Positions 1 through 9,803 are shown, counted from the first letter of the stretch. The stretch: DNA of 64,000 nt from Microvirga ossetica (GCF_002741015.1 NZ_CP016617.1:930001-994000); one strand, 5' to 3'. The notes: generated by a model not told the origin, from the sequence alone. Program-made: numbers and translations.

Positions 1-2
1 TC

Positions 3-1106
3 ATCAGTCTATCATCAGGAGAGCCTGATTTCCCGACACCGCAGCATGCGATTGAGGCCGCCCATCAGGCCGCACTAGCGGGAGACACCAAATACCCTGC
101 GCAACCTGGCACCGCAGCTTTGAGGGCCGCCGTTCAGCGCAAGTTCAAGCGCGAAAACAACTTGGACTATGCGCTTGATGAGATCCTGGTCGCCAATGGG
201 GGCAAGCAAATTATCTTCAACGCACTTCTCGCGACGTGCAACCCGGGGGATGAAGTTGTTATCCCTGCGCCCGGTTGGATCACGTATGCTGATATCGCAC
301 TTTTTGCCGAAGCGACGCCCGTTGCTGTGCCTTGCCCCGAGAACAATCATTTCAAGCTTCGCGCTGATGATCTGGATGCTGCGATTACGCCAAACACCAA
401 GTGGCTCATTCTAAACTTCCCTAACAACCCGACTGGTGCAGCATGCACTCGCTCTGAAATGCGAGAAATTGCCGACGTAATGTTGAAGCATCCTGAGGTA
501 TGGATCCTGACCGACGACATCTACGAGCACCTTACCTATGACGGTTTCGAGTTCTGCACGATCGCCGAGGTCGAGCCGAAGCTTAAGGATCGCGTGCTGA
601 CCGTGAACGGGGCCTCGAAGGCCTATGCGATGACTGGCTGGCGCGTCGGTTACTGCGGCGGTCCGAAGGAGCTGATCGCAGCAATGAACAATGTCCATGG
701 GCAGGCCACAGGCGGGATCTGCACCTTGAGTCAGGCCGCAGCGGTTGCGGTGCTTGAGGGTCCTCAGGATTTTCTGAAGGAGCGCGCGGATGTCTACCGC
801 GATAGGCGTGACCTGGTCGTCAGGCTCCTCAACGAAATTCCTGGCATCAACTGTCATACGCCGGAAGGAGCATTCTACGTATTTCCAAATATCGCTGGAT
901 GCATCGGAAAAATGACTGAACGGGGCCGGCGTATTGAGTCTGACGCCGACTTCGTCTCGGCACTCTTGGAAGAGCAGCACGTTGCCACAGTGCAGGGTAG
1001 CGCATATGGGATGAGCCCCTACTTCAGGATTTCTTATGCTACGGATACAGAAACATTGAAGGAAGGATGCCGACGCATCTCACGCTTCTGCGAAGCATTA
1101 CGGTAA
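3..1106 (+). CDS. Pyridoxal-phosphate aminotransferase, aspartate aminotransferase-like (5' end outside the window)
   Basis: The reading frame is open from the window edge, so the start codon lies upstream. The first visible residues, SSGEPDFPTP, are the conserved N-terminal substrate-binding stretch of class I aminotransferases of the aspartate type. The PLP-binding lysine is seen in ASKAYAMTGWRVGY (lysine codon 618-620), and the carboxylate-binding arginine in YFRISYA near 1026. NFPNNPTG and the DDIYEHL segment are also family features. The enzyme moves an amino group between an amino acid and a 2-oxo acid in the cytosol. The exact substrate cannot be read from sequence. No downstream partner gene is visible because the next kilobase is degraded DNA. 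Confidence 0.93.
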   Translation: MSLSSGEPDFPTPQHAIEAAHQAALAGDTKYPAQPGTAALRAAVQRKFKRENNLDYALDEILVANGGKQIIFNALLATCNPGDEVVIPAPGWITYADIALFAEATPVAVPCPENNHFKLRADDLDAAITPNTKWLILNFPNNPTGAACTRSEMREIADVMLKHPEVWILTDDIYEHLTYDGFEFCTIAEVEPKLKDRVLTVNGASKAYAMTGWRVGYCGGPKELIAAMNNVHGQATGGICTLSQAAAVAVLEGPQDFLKERADVYRDRRDLVVRLLNEIPGINCHTPEGAFYVFPNIAGCIGKMTERGRRIESDADFVSALLEEQHVATVQGSAYGMSPYFRISYATDTETLKEGCRRISRFCEALR

Positions 1107-2093
1107 ACTGGGTGGCTACTCGGACTCAATGGCTTCTTCTATTCTATGCCTTGGTTGCGACCCCGGCTGTTCGGTGGGCCATAGAAATGATGGGAGGCCT
1201 ATGGGAGCCCTTGTCGTCATCCCGGGGAACCCACGTCCAAGCCACCAGATGCCTGCCAGCGGCGTCCGCAGCGGGCATTGCGCAAGCATGAAACATTTAC
1301 CACATCGATGAAGATGTGCTTCGAGCTTTCTGGTTTGATATCGAACCAGTTCGGGTCATCGAAGGTGCCCGCGTACAAACCGCAGACTTCGGCGAATCTC
1401 TCGAAAGTCATGTAGAGCTTCGTCCCGTATGCGGTACAGAAGTGAATGCGGACGATTTTGCCGCTACCCCCGGAACAGTGATCATAGACGGCTGGGAACC
1501 TTTTGTGACCTGAAGATCAGCCTCACGGAAGATTGGCTCAGACATGACGGTGCCGCTAGGAGCATATCAATCTCACGGGCACGTACGCCTGGGGCGAGCA
1601 GCCTGTGCTCGTGGACGGTTTCCGGCCCTTGCGGCTGCCCAAGCCTCTGGCACGTGCCGCATAGCCGCCCATACCACAAAATAACGCAGCCCTGCACCAG
1701 ATTCCCTGTCCGATCTACCTTAGCGCTCAATCAGGAACACATCTTGCGCTGCCCCCGGTTCCACGGATAATCAGGCATGCCAGGATGGACCGCCTGGACG
1801 GAGATCCCTGTGCCCAGAAGCGCCCTGGCGATCAAAAGACCGGGTGCGAGAGTGTGCCTGAGAAACCGGATTGCCATTGCCGCCCCTTCCGATCACGTAT
1901 CGGTCTTCTGACTATGTCACGGATCGAGCAGGACTTTATCCAGGCAATGAGGTCAGTCGACGCCGCTGACCAGACCGACCGAGCCAAACTGCCGATAGAG
2001 TAAATCCCGATGCCGACGACAATGCGGGTTCGTAACGTTGGGCAGAACTAACTACCCAGATCAACCCGAGCACCTTCTGGCGACCGAGGCCAA
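1107..2093. other. Degraded intergenic stretch
   Basis: About 1 kb without an intact gene. Apart from the GFA-family remnant at 1305-1545, short open frames on both strands show no recognisable motif and no convincing ribosome binding site. It reads as decayed coding DNA between the aminotransferase and the small gene at 2094. Confidence 0.5.
1305..1545 (-). pseudogene. Remnant of a GFA-family (CENP-V/GFA domain) protein
   Basis: Read on the minus strand, an ATG at 1545 opens MSEPIFREADLQVTKG. The match then continues in another frame as PAVYDHCSGGSGK, HFCTAYGTKLYMTFERF and GTFDDPNWFD, ending near FIDV. The spacing of HFC and CGT-like residues (here YGT) and the F..G..D segment fit the C-terminal part of GFA-domain zinc proteins. 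The frameshift lies near 1500. One zinc cysteine appears changed to tyrosine and the extreme C-terminus is lost. The N-terminal zinc ligands are not visible upstream. The identification is from memory of the family and the fragment is not functional. Confidence 0.55.
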
Positions 2094-2531
2094 CTACGCT
2101 TCGGGCTTGCGAAAGCGTTCTGGCATCTGGGGATTATTGGCAGGGTTTGTGTCGTGACGCGACAACCGCGTGATCTGGGTGCCGTCCACCAAGGGCTGTA
2201 GAACGGCCTCAAGGGCATCAGCTTCCTCCTTGGTGTAAACTTCTCTGCCTTTGACATAGATCGCGAAGGACCTGAGATGCTTCGCCTTCTTTATGGGATC
2301 GTCGATGGTCGCCCTGGTCCATTCATAAAGTGGGTAGCTTTCAACCCCATCCGCCTCAGCTTGCGCGACATAGCTTGCAAAAGCGTCGAGTTGGCATTTC
2401 ATCATCGCGTCATGCTTTTCAAGGATGCGGCGGAGGGATCCGAGTTCCGGAGCGCCTGCGTTGTGTCGTACAGCCTCGGCAAGCTCATCCGCTAAGTAGA
2501 GCCTCAACTGGAATTGCCACTGTTCACTCAT
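2094..2531 (-). CDS. Hypothetical protein, 145 aa
   Basis: An ATG-initiated frame encodes a mostly helical acidic protein (MSEQWQFQLRLYLADELAEAV) with no signal peptide or membrane segment. The C-terminus is polar (DTNPANNPQMPERFRKPEA). Composition and codon use look like a real gene rather than a shadow. I do not recognise the family. It stands alone, with no operon partner, and is followed upstream by the IS91-type element, so it may be accessory cargo. Confidence 0.6.
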   Translation of the reverse strand: MSEQWQFQLRLYLADELAEAVRHNAGAPELGSLRRILEKHDAMMKCQLDAFASYVAQAEADGVESYPLYEWTRATIDDPIKKAKHLRSFAIYVKGREVYTKEEADALEAVLQPLVDGTQITRLSRHDTNPANNPQMPERFRKPEA

Positions 2532-2860
2532 GCCTCCGCTCCATTGAAACGGTCCGGCGCAGCCGCATTGCCGCGTAATCTAGCACCTTTCTTCGAATCA
2601 AGCAGAACTGAAAGCCGTCTTCAGATCAAAGTCGACCTCGGCCGAAGTAAAGGAAGGTCTGCTCACGCCACCAAAACGGAAATCTGGATAAGGTCAGCCC
2701 AGTGCCATTGAACGAACCCGCTCGCGCGGGAGGACACTGCGGCTGGGGCGGTGCCATGGCTTGGGGGCGGTAACCCGCTGAACGGCACACGATGACAGGG
2801 CTGGGTCCTGTCTTGAGGATCGAGGGGTTTGGTGCCTCCACCTCACGACAGGAGCCTTCG

Positions 2861-3736
2861 ATGTCCGAGACAGCCATCAGCCCGCTGCGCCAGCGCATGA
2901 TCGACGACATGACGGTGCGCCATTTCGTCGAGAAGACCCGCACTGATTACATCCGCCAGGTCAGACGCTTCGCGGCCTTCCTCGGCCGCTCGCCGGAGAC
3001 AGCCTCGCCCGAGGATGTGCGGCGGTTCCAGTTGCACCTGACCGAAAGCGGCGTGACCCCACCGAGCCGCACCGCGGCGGTCGCGGCCCTGCGCTTCTTC
3101 TTCACCGCCACCCTCGATCGGATCGATCTGGCTCGGCGTCTCACCTTGGTCCACGAGCCGCGCAAAGTACCCCTCGTCCTGAGCCCGGCGGAAGTGGCTC
3201 GCCTTCTCGAGGCGGCCCCGGGCCCCAAGTACAAGGCAGCTCTGAGCGCGGCCTATGGCGCTGGGCTGCGGGTGTCGGAAGTCGTGTCGCTCAAGGTCTG
3301 CGATATCGACTCTCAGCGCATGCTCATCCGCATCGAGCAGGGCAAGGGCCGCAAGGATCGCTATGCGATGCTCTCCCCGCAATTGCTCGAACTCCTGCGC
3401 GACTGGTGGCGCATCGCCCGCCCGCCGGTCTGGCTCTTTCCCGGCCAGAACCCGGTCAACCCGCTCACCACGCGCCAGCTCAACCGCGCCTTCCATGCGG
3501 CCGCGCAGCAGGCCGGGATCACCAAGCGCGTGAGCCCGCACACGCTCAGGCATAGCTTCGCCACGCATCTGCTGGAACAGAACATCGACATTCGCGTGAT
3601 CCAGGTCCTGCTCGGGCATGCCAAGCTCGAGACCACTGCGCTCTACACCCGTGTCGCCACCTCCACGATCCGCGCCGTCATGAGCCCACTCGACCGGCTT
3701 ACCCTGCTGAGACCGGAGCATCAGCCGCCCGCGTAA
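2861..3736 (+). CDS. Tyrosine recombinase (integrase) of an IS91-type element
   Basis: A phage-integrase family protein of 291 aa. It has an N-terminal SAM-like DNA-binding domain (about residues 1-95) and a catalytic domain with Arg137 (AGLRVSEV), Lys162, His227/Arg230 (HTLRHSFATHLL), His253 (LLGHAKLETT) and nucleophile Tyr262. The ATG at 2861 follows a good AGGAG sequence; longer upstream extensions lack one. The stop is 12 bp before the next start, so it is co-transcribed with the IS91 transposase. This pairing of a small integrase with a Y2 transposase is common in proteobacterial IS91-family elements, where the integrase's role is unclear. Confidence 0.9.
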   Translation: MSETAISPLRQRMIDDMTVRHFVEKTRTDYIRQVRRFAAFLGRSPETASPEDVRRFQLHLTESGVTPPSRTAAVAALRFFFTATLDRIDLARRLTLVHEPRKVPLVLSPAEVARLLEAAPGPKYKAALSAAYGAGLRVSEVVSLKVCDIDSQRMLIRIEQGKGRKDRYAMLSPQLLELLRDWWRIARPPVWLFPGQNPVNPLTTRQLNRAFHAAAQQAGITKRVSPHTLRHSFATHLLEQNIDIRVIQVLLGHAKLETTALYTRVATSTIRAVMSPLDRLTLLRPEHQPPA

Positions 3737-3748
3737 GGCGAGGTCGTC

Positions 3749-4963
3749 TTGGCCCGTCCAGGGCTGGAGGTCGCGGACATCTTCCGAGACCATGGACCGG
3801 CGTGGCGCCGCGCCCATGCCGGGCATGTGAGCCTTGGCCAGCTCAAGGTGATGAGTGCGATCGAGACCTGCCGCACGGCGGCTCTCGGCGGGCACGTCGC
3901 GCGCTGCGCAGACTGTACGTACACGACCATCGCCTATAACTCCTGCCGCAATCGTCATTGCCCCAAATGCCAGAGCGCGGCGGCCCGGGACTGGCTCGCA
4001 CAGCGCGAAGCCGAACTGCTGCCCGTGCCGTACTTCCACGTGGTGTTCACGCTGCCGGCCGCCATCGCCGACCTCGCCTACCCCAACAAGGCCGTGATCT
4101 ACGATCTCCTGTTCAAGGCCGCGGCCGAGACGACCCTTACCCTTGCGGCCGATCCCAAGCATCTCGGGGCGCGGATCGGCCTCACCGCCGTGCTGCACAC
4201 CTGGGGCTCGGCGATGACGCATCACCCGCACGTGCACATGATCGTGCCGGGCGGTGGGCTGTCCCCTGACGGCACGCGATGGATCGCATGCCGGCCGAAC
4301 TTCTTCCTGCCCGTGCGGATCCTTTCAAAGCTGTTCCGGCGGCTGCTCCTGGAGAAGCTCGCCACGGCCCACGCGGCCGGGCAACTGAGGTTCTTCGGAG
4401 CGCACACGGACTTAGCCGACGCCAAAGCGTTCGCAGCTTTCCTAGCTCGTCTGCGCAAGATCAGGTGGTTTGTCTATGCCAAGCGGCCGTTTGCGGGACC
4501 GGAGGCGGTGCTGGCCTACCTGGCCCGCTACACCCACCGGGTTGCGATCTCGAACAGCCGGCTGATCCGCGCCGACGACAGCGGCGTGACGTTCACCTGG
4601 AAGGACTATCGGGTTGAGGGTCGCGCCCGCTGCAAGACGATGACGCTGGCTGTCGACGAGTTCATCCGCCGCTTCCTGCTTCACGTGCTCCCGCGCGGCT
4701 TCCATCGCATCCGGCATTATGGCCTCTTCGCTCACGGCTCACGCGCCGCCAACCTGACGCGAGCCCGCGCGCTGCTTGGTGCGCGTGAGCCCTGTGCAAC
4801 GGTGACCGCAGACCCGACTGGCGCCACAGCTCCACCATGCCTGACGCAGCCCTGTCCCTGCTGCGGCGGGCGCATGCTCATCATCGAGCGGTTCGCGCGC
4901 GGGTCTTCGCCAATACACCGGCCATCGTCCCCGAGTGCTGTGATCCGGGTCGACACCTCATGA
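3749..4963 (+). CDS. IS91 family transposase (Y2, HUH-type)
   Basis: A 404-aa protein with an N-terminal zinc-binding region (C53/C56 and C66, C71, C74 in SCRNRHCPKC), the HUH metal-binding motif HPHVH at about residues 159-163, and the paired tyrosines Y256 and Y260 in AYLARYTHR. These are the hallmarks of rolling-circle IS91 transposases, which nick one strand and transfer it without target duplication. A second CxxC (CPCCGG) lies near the C-terminus. The start is TTG, immediately downstream of the integrase stop. Length and motifs look intact, so it may be active. Confidence 0.92.
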   Translation: MARPGLEVADIFRDHGPAWRRAHAGHVSLGQLKVMSAIETCRTAALGGHVARCADCTYTTIAYNSCRNRHCPKCQSAAARDWLAQREAELLPVPYFHVVFTLPAAIADLAYPNKAVIYDLLFKAAAETTLTLAADPKHLGARIGLTAVLHTWGSAMTHHPHVHMIVPGGGLSPDGTRWIACRPNFFLPVRILSKLFRRLLLEKLATAHAAGQLRFFGAHTDLADAKAFAAFLARLRKIRWFVYAKRPFAGPEAVLAYLARYTHRVAISNSRLIRADDSGVTFTWKDYRVEGRARCKTMTLAVDEFIRRFLLHVLPRGFHRIRHYGLFAHGSRAANLTRARALLGAREPCATVTADPTGATAPPCLTQPCPCCGGRMLIIERFARGSSPIHRPSSPSAVIRVDTS

Positions 4964-5498
4964 AACCGATGGCCCCACGACGCTGCCGCCCTGCTGTTCG
5001 TCACCGCCGTTGGTCCTGCGCCAGCCACCCGGGCACTCGGCCGAATGAGGCGTATACCCCGCGAATGGAGCATCAATGGTCACCGTCGCGCCAACTCGGC
5101 CATGGCGATGATGCCCCGCTCCAGCCCACCGATGTCGCCACTCCGCTGGCGTGGACGCGTCGACGCCGATCCAGTCCCCGATCCAAAGCGCCCAAATCCC
5201 CATAGATGAGCGCACCACGCGCGGCGCCCAACTGTTCCGCAGGTTCCTTCCCTGGAGGCTTCCGGACGCCGGCCCCAGTGCATGTGCCTACGTCGCGATG
5301 GCCGGCATCCGAAACCCTTCACAATAGAAGACAAAAATCACGAAGAGATCGCTGCCCGAAGGCGGACGAGGCATTCGCGCCATACTCGCGGGCCGCTCGA
5401 ACCGAAGAGGGCAGGATGGCGCTGGCTCGGATGCAAGCCAACGCTGCTAGCGCCCTATAAGAGTATTGATGGGCTGGGAAGGTCCGAACGCGGCTGGG
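4964..5498. other. Non-coding stretch downstream of the IS91 transposase
   Basis: Roughly 530 bp with no gene I can support. It probably contains the right end of the IS91-type element. Short plus-strand frames between 5206 and 5460 have no motif. Confidence 0.4.
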
Positions 5499-5795
5499 TC
5501 ACGCCCGGCGGGCGCCGTCTCGTCGGCTGGAGATTAGCTTCAGCCAAGGCGGCGAATGGAAGGCGCTCATCAGCAAGTACATCGGGATCATTCCGTTCAG
5601 CCACGACGTATGTTCCGCGGCCGAGCAGAGGATATCCGACTGGCCGCCGCCGAGAACACCCGTGAGCAGCGCCATGATTGCGAAAGTCGGCGCGGCCGCG
5701 AGACATAGCCAGTCGGCTGCGCGGAGGGCGGCTGAATGCCTGCTTTCAGAACGGATTGCGCCGCCAGCGCATCCGCCAGGATAGGCCTCGCTCAT
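5499..5795 (-). CDS. Small membrane protein, 98 aa
   Basis: The ATG at 5795 is preceded by GGAGAAA on the minus strand. The protein has one hydrophobic stretch (AADWLCLAAAPTFAIMALLTG), then DILCSAAEHTSWLNGMIPMY and a second weaker one ending MSAFHSPPWLKLISSRR, suggesting a two-pass inner-membrane protein. It starts 32 bp after the DUF899 gene stop and is probably in the same transcript. I recall similar small proteins beside DUF899 genes in rhizobia but cannot assign a function. Confidence 0.6.
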   Translation of the reverse strand: MSEAYPGGCAGGAIRSESRHSAALRAADWLCLAAAPTFAIMALLTGVLGGGQSDILCSAAEHTSWLNGMIPMYLLMSAFHSPPWLKLISSRRDGARRA

Positions 5796-5827
5796 GTCGT
5801 TTCTCCGGCAAAGCGTCAATCGCGCCA

Positions 5828-6646
5828 CTAATTCTCGAGAGCAACGAACAGCCCCTGGACCGAACCAGCCGCCGGCGCTGCCTTCGCAACCGGCGCCGGC
5901 TCATAGCGGTCGTGGTGGCGCACCCAGTCCATCTTGTACTCCACGTCTCTCTCATCGCGGCCCTTGGGCGTTAGGTCGAGTATGTTATAGGTGCCCATCA
6001 TCACCTCCACACCGCGCCCGTAGGTCGAGTAGGTGTGAAAGACATCGCCCGTGTCATCCTTGTAGAACACGCTGATGCCGGGCCATTCCTCGTACGCGAA
6101 GGGCCACGTACCGTAGTTGTAGTAGAGCTCACCTTTGGCCATTTCTTCCGGCGTGAAGCTGACGCCGAAGTCGTAGTTGAACTCGCTGCCGTGCGAAGAC
6201 ACCCACTTGAACTGCCAGCCCATGCGTTGGCGAAAGCCCTCGATTTTGGCCAGCGGCGCGCGCGAGACGGCCACCAGCGTGACGTCGCGATGGGCCAGGT
6301 GCACATTCATGCCGTCGCTGTGGTCAGCCATGAAAGAGCAGCTCGGGCACCCTTGCTCCCACCCCGGGGCGAACATGAAGTGCTGCACCAGCAGTTGCCG
6401 GCGATCTTCGAACAACTCGGCGAGCGTGCGCCGGCCCTCGGGCGCGTCGAAAACGTAGTTCTTATCGATGCGCACCCACGGCAGCGCGCGGCGCTCGCGG
6501 GCTATCTGGTCGCGCAGGCGCGTCAGCTCCTTTTCGTGCGCCAGCAGCGTCTTGCGCTCGGCAACCCATTCGTCCCTAGATACGACGCGATAGTTTTCGG
6601 TGCTAACCAGGCGAACCCCGGCAGTGCCGGTTATCTGCGTTTTCAT
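5828..6646 (-). CDS. DUF899 family protein (thioredoxin-like fold), copy 1
   Basis: A 272-aa protein with the family pattern: an N-terminal helical region (VSRDEWVAERKTLLAHEKEL), LPWVRIDKNYVFDAPEG, the cysteine-containing loop GWEQGCPSCSFMADH in the place of a thioredoxin active site, and GISVFYKD near the C-terminus with HTYSTYGRG. The role is unknown, and the CPSC loop suggests redox or peroxiredoxin-like chemistry by inference. It begins 122 bp from the divergently transcribed regulator at 6769 and leads a two-gene unit with the small membrane protein. A second, divergent copy sits at 8864-9658. Confidence 0.88.
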   Translation of the reverse strand: MKTQITGTAGVRLVSTENYRVVSRDEWVAERKTLLAHEKELTRLRDQIARERRALPWVRIDKNYVFDAPEGRRTLAELFEDRRQLLVQHFMFAPGWEQGCPSCSFMADHSDGMNVHLAHRDVTLVAVSRAPLAKIEGFRQRMGWQFKWVSSHGSEFNYDFGVSFTPEEMAKGELYYNYGTWPFAYEEWPGISVFYKDDTGDVFHTYSTYGRGVEVMMGTYNILDLTPKGRDERDVEYKMDWVRHHDRYEPAPVAKAAPAAGSVQGLFVALEN

Positions 6647-6768
6647 AGCTTTCGCTTCCTCCTTCGGCTATCCATTCGCTTCTCGATACTGTCGGTGGTT
6701 ATCTGTCGCGAGAAACACTTAGCGCCATGCATCGAAACGTTTGGAGTGACAAATGTGACGGGATTCCG

Positions 6769-7989
6769 ATGGACTCGCTGATCACGGCTGCGGCGCGGGC
6801 TCTCGCCGCGGGTGACCTCCTCGGCGTATTGAAACGGGTTGGCCTGCGGGATGACGCGCCTGCCCTCGCGCTTCGTGGTATCGCGATGGCGCAACTCGGC
6901 GATTTCGTGCGAGCGAAGACTCTTCTGCAAAGTGCGGAACGCGCCTTCGGTCCCAGAGAGGCCGTGGCCCGCGCGAGGTGTGTCGTCGCCGAGGCTGAGA
7001 TCGCGCTCGTGTCGCGCGACCTGGGCTGGCGGCCGAAGGCGCTCGACGCGGCGCGGGCGACGCTCGAAAAACATGGCGACTGGGTGAACGCCGCGCATGC
7101 GCGGCATCTCGAGGTCCGGCGTCTTCTCCTGATCGGGCGTCTCGACAAGGCCGAGCGTGCGCTCGCCGAGCTCGATCCGGCGCCATTCCCGCCCGCGTCG
7201 CGGGCCGCCTACGAACTGGTCGTAGCGGGGATCGCAATGCGACGCGTTCGGGCCAAGGTGGCACGCGCTGCGCTCGCTCGAGCCGAGCGTGCCGCATGCC
7301 AGGTAGGTATCGCTGCACTGATGAGGGAGGTGGAAAGCGCATTCCTCGTCCTGAACACGCCCGCGGCGCGCCTGATCGCGCGTGGCGAGGAGCACCTCCT
7401 CGTGCTTGAGGAGGTTGAAGCAGTGCTCGAGTCTGGGACTCTCGTCGTGGATGCGTGCCGTCATGTCGTGCGTGGCGAAAACATGGTGGTCTCGCTCGCC
7501 AGGCGTCCAGTGTTGTTCGCGCTCGCACGTGCGCTCGCCGAAGCATGGCCCGGCGAACTGTCGAGGGATGCGCTCATCAAGCGAGCGTTCCATGCAAAGC
7601 ACGCCGATGAATCGCATCGCGCACGCTTGCGAGTAGAGATTGGGCGGCTTCGCGCCGAGCTCCGCTCGCTCGCGTGCGTGAGCGCGACGAAACAAGGGTT
7701 CGCGCTGGCGCCGCGCAGCGCGTGGGAGGTCGTCGTGCTGGCGCCGCCCGTCGAAGACCAGCACGCATCTGTAATAGCATTACTCGCCGACGGTGAGTCG
7801 TGGTCAAGCTCGGCTCTGGCGCTTGCGCTGGGAGCCAGCGCACGCACAGTGCAGCGGGCCCTCGGTTCGCTTGCGATCGCAGGCAAGGTGCGATCCTATG
7901 GTCGCGGGCGAGCACGCCGCTGGATGACCGCGCCCGTGCCGGGATTCACGACAACGTTGTTACTCCCCGGTCCACTGCCGAGTGACTAG
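6769..7989 (+). CDS. Helix-turn-helix transcriptional regulator with TPR-like N-terminus
   Basis: A 406-aa alanine- and arginine-rich protein. Residues 1-200 are regular helices resembling TPR repeats (GDFVRAKTLLQSAERAFG, GRLDKAERALAELDP). A C-terminal segment (SSALALALGASARTVQRALGSLAIAGKVRSYGRG) reads as a winged helix-turn-helix. ATG 6769 is chosen because the truncated homologue at 9804 begins at the same residue (MGSLITAAARALEAGD against MDSLITAAARALAAGD), and the DNA around both starts is alike. Divergent from the DUF899 gene, it is likely its regulator. The downstream propeller gene starts 9 bp later and is co-transcribed. Confidence 0.75.
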   Translation: MDSLITAAARALAAGDLLGVLKRVGLRDDAPALALRGIAMAQLGDFVRAKTLLQSAERAFGPREAVARARCVVAEAEIALVSRDLGWRPKALDAARATLEKHGDWVNAAHARHLEVRRLLLIGRLDKAERALAELDPAPFPPASRAAYELVVAGIAMRRVRAKVARAALARAERAACQVGIAALMREVESAFLVLNTPAARLIARGEEHLLVLEEVEAVLESGTLVVDACRHVVRGENMVVSLARRPVLFALARALAEAWPGELSRDALIKRAFHAKHADESHRARLRVEIGRLRAELRSLACVSATKQGFALAPRSAWEVVVLAPPVEDQHASVIALLADGESWSSSALALALGASARTVQRALGSLAIAGKVRSYGRGRARRWMTAPVPGFTTTLLLPGPLPSD

Positions 7990-7998
7990 AACCGAGAT

Positions 7999-8658
7999 AT
8001 GAAAAGATCAGCAGCCGAAATCCTCCGCGACTATGGCCCATTTCCGGACGCCGACCACGTGCATGGTGTGACGTTTGACGGCCAGCACGTGTGGTTTGCG
8101 TCAGGAGACAAGCTGAGCGCCTTCGATCCGGAGAGTGGAAAGACGGTGCGCTCGATCAATATCGCCGCCCATGCAGGAACCGCCTTCGACGGCAAGCACC
8201 TGTTTCAGATTACCGAGGATCGCATCCAGAAGATCGATCCGGAAACTGGCCGTGTGCTCTCGACGATCCCGGCGCCTGGCGGCGGCGGTGACTCGGGGCT
8301 CGCATGGGCGGAAGGGACACTCTGGGTGGGGCAGCACCGAGGCCGGAAGATCCACCAAATCGATCCCGAAACGGGAGCTGTTCTTCGCACTATCGAATCC
8401 GACCGTGTCGTTACCGGCGTCACCTGGATCGACGGCGAGCTCTGGCACGGCACTTGGGAAGGCAACGAGAGCGACGTGAGGCGGGTCGATCCTCGAACGG
8501 GACAGGTTCTGGAGAAACTCGAGATGCCGCCTGGAGTGGGTGTCTCGGGGCTCGAGTCCGATGGCAGCGATCGGTTCTTTTGCGGTGGCGGAAGCAGCGG
8601 GAAGGTGAGAGCCGTCCGCCGCCCCAAACGAGACTCCGCGGCTAAGCCGAAGACGTAA
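7999..8658 (+). CDS. Beta-propeller (YncE/glutamine cyclotransferase-like) protein
   Basis: A 219-aa cytosolic protein without a signal peptide. At least four short repeats have the pattern G.LWVG...I.QIDPETGAVLRTI (examples: DKLSAFDPESGKTVRSI, RIQKIDPETGRVLSTIP, KIHQIDPETGAVLRTIE, VRRVDPRTGQVLEKLE), typical of a seven-bladed or incomplete propeller. It starts 9 bp after the regulator gene, so both belong to one unit divergent from DUF899. The function is unknown. It may sense or bind a small ligand, which is inference. Confidence 0.75.
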   Translation: MKRSAAEILRDYGPFPDADHVHGVTFDGQHVWFASGDKLSAFDPESGKTVRSINIAAHAGTAFDGKHLFQITEDRIQKIDPETGRVLSTIPAPGGGGDSGLAWAEGTLWVGQHRGRKIHQIDPETGAVLRTIESDRVVTGVTWIDGELWHGTWEGNESDVRRVDPRTGQVLEKLEMPPGVGVSGLESDGSDRFFCGGGSSGKVRAVRRPKRDSAAKPKT

Positions 8659-8863
8659 GGACGAGCGTGCCAGAAGGCGCGAATAAGAGCGCTCACGAAC
8701 GTCCGCTTCAGGCCTCATAAACTGACGAAATCGCTACTTCCGGCACGTGCCCAGTTCCCGACATTTGCGACCGCTCTTCATAACGGACCTTCGCACGACG
8801 GCCGATTGCGGATCCCTCAGACCGACCGCCGCCGCCCGCCGAATCCACCGGAACAGGCCTAGC

Positions 8864-9658
8864 TCATGGCTTCGTGCTCGCATGTTGGTTCCGGAACGCC
8901 GCCTCTCCGGCGTCCGACACCTCGACCCACTTCTTGTCGGGCGCTGCGTCGGCGACGTAGCTGTCGTGCCAGTTCCACCACTTGTAGGTCGGGGTCTGAG
9001 GATAGCCCTCGGGCGAGTCCTCCCAGACCTCCTGCCGACCCAGCGGCGTGATGTCGAGGTAGTTCCAGGTGCTCCCCATCTGCTCGTCGCCACGGTTGTT
9101 GATGAAGTAGGTCCGGAACACACGGTCGCCGTCGCGGTAGAACACGTTCGTGCCGTGCCACTCGTCCACACCGAAGTCGGCGTCAAAGCTGTCCGTGAGG
9201 GTGAACCATGGCATCTCCCAGCCCATCCGCGCCTTCAGCCGGGCAATGTCCGCCTGAGGCGCACGCGAGACGAAGACGAGGGTGGTGCCACGGGCATTCA
9301 GGTGGGAGACGTGGGCGACCTGGTCGGCCACCATGGAGCAGCCGCGGCAGGCGTGGTCGGGCCAGCCGAACACTCCCGGCTCGAAGAAGGCGCGGTAGAC
9401 GATCAGCTGACGCCGGCCGTCGAACAGGTCGAGCAGGCTGGCTCTGCCCGCGGGGCCCTCGAACGCATACGCCTTCTCCACCGCCATCCACGGCATTCGC
9501 CGGCGCTCGGCGGCCAGGGCGTCACGGGCGCGGGTCTGGGCCTTTTCCTTCACGAGCAGCTGCTCGCGCACCGCCTCCCACGCCTGCTGCGACACGACCG
9601 GCGGTGTCTTCATGGCAGGCTGCCCGCCTTTCCGTCCGTTCTCGACCGATGCAGTCAT
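8864..9658 (-). CDS. DUF899 family protein (thioredoxin-like fold), copy 2
   Basis: A 264-aa protein distantly related to the copy at 5828: VSQQAWEAVREQLLVKEKAQ, MPWMAVEKAYAFEGPAG, the cysteine loop WPDHACRGCSMVADQ, then GTNVFYRDGDRVFRTYF and YLDITPLGRQ. The loop carries two cysteines separated by RG instead of PS. The start at 9658 is preceded by GGAGG on the minus strand; a second ATG at 9613 is possible. It is divergent from the truncated regulator at 9804, repeating the layout of the first module. Confidence 0.87.
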   Translation of the reverse strand: MTASVENGRKGGQPAMKTPPVVSQQAWEAVREQLLVKEKAQTRARDALAAERRRMPWMAVEKAYAFEGPAGRASLLDLFDGRRQLIVYRAFFEPGVFGWPDHACRGCSMVADQVAHVSHLNARGTTLVFVSRAPQADIARLKARMGWEMPWFTLTDSFDADFGVDEWHGTNVFYRDGDRVFRTYFINNRGDEQMGSTWNYLDITPLGRQEVWEDSPEGYPQTPTYKWWNWHDSYVADAAPDKKWVEVSDAGEAAFRNQHASTKP

Positions 9659-9803
9659 GGCTTTTGAAACCTCCAAATTTGGGCAAATTTCCCGCGCCTT
9701 GGCTGGAGCGCGATTCCGTTTGCGGCTCATCGCTCGTTGTTGGGCGTGGATAGTTTGGCACCGGAAATCGAATGGTGCGAGTAACAAGTGTGGCGGTATT
9801 CCA

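Larger units (their letters stand above)
2700..5050 (+). mobile_element. IS91-type element (approximate limits)
   Basis: The integrase and Y2 transposase form the core. IS91-family elements have no terminal inverted repeats and no target duplication, so the ends cannot be fixed by eye. The limits given are only the likely non-coding margins. A GAAC tetranucleotide at about 2712 may be the left target, which is a guess. Confidence 0.5.

Noticed and set aside
2843..4237. Long minus-strand open frame (464 codons) opposite the integrase and IS91 transposase
   Set aside because: Antisense shadow of two well-defined genes in GC-rich DNA; no motif of its own.
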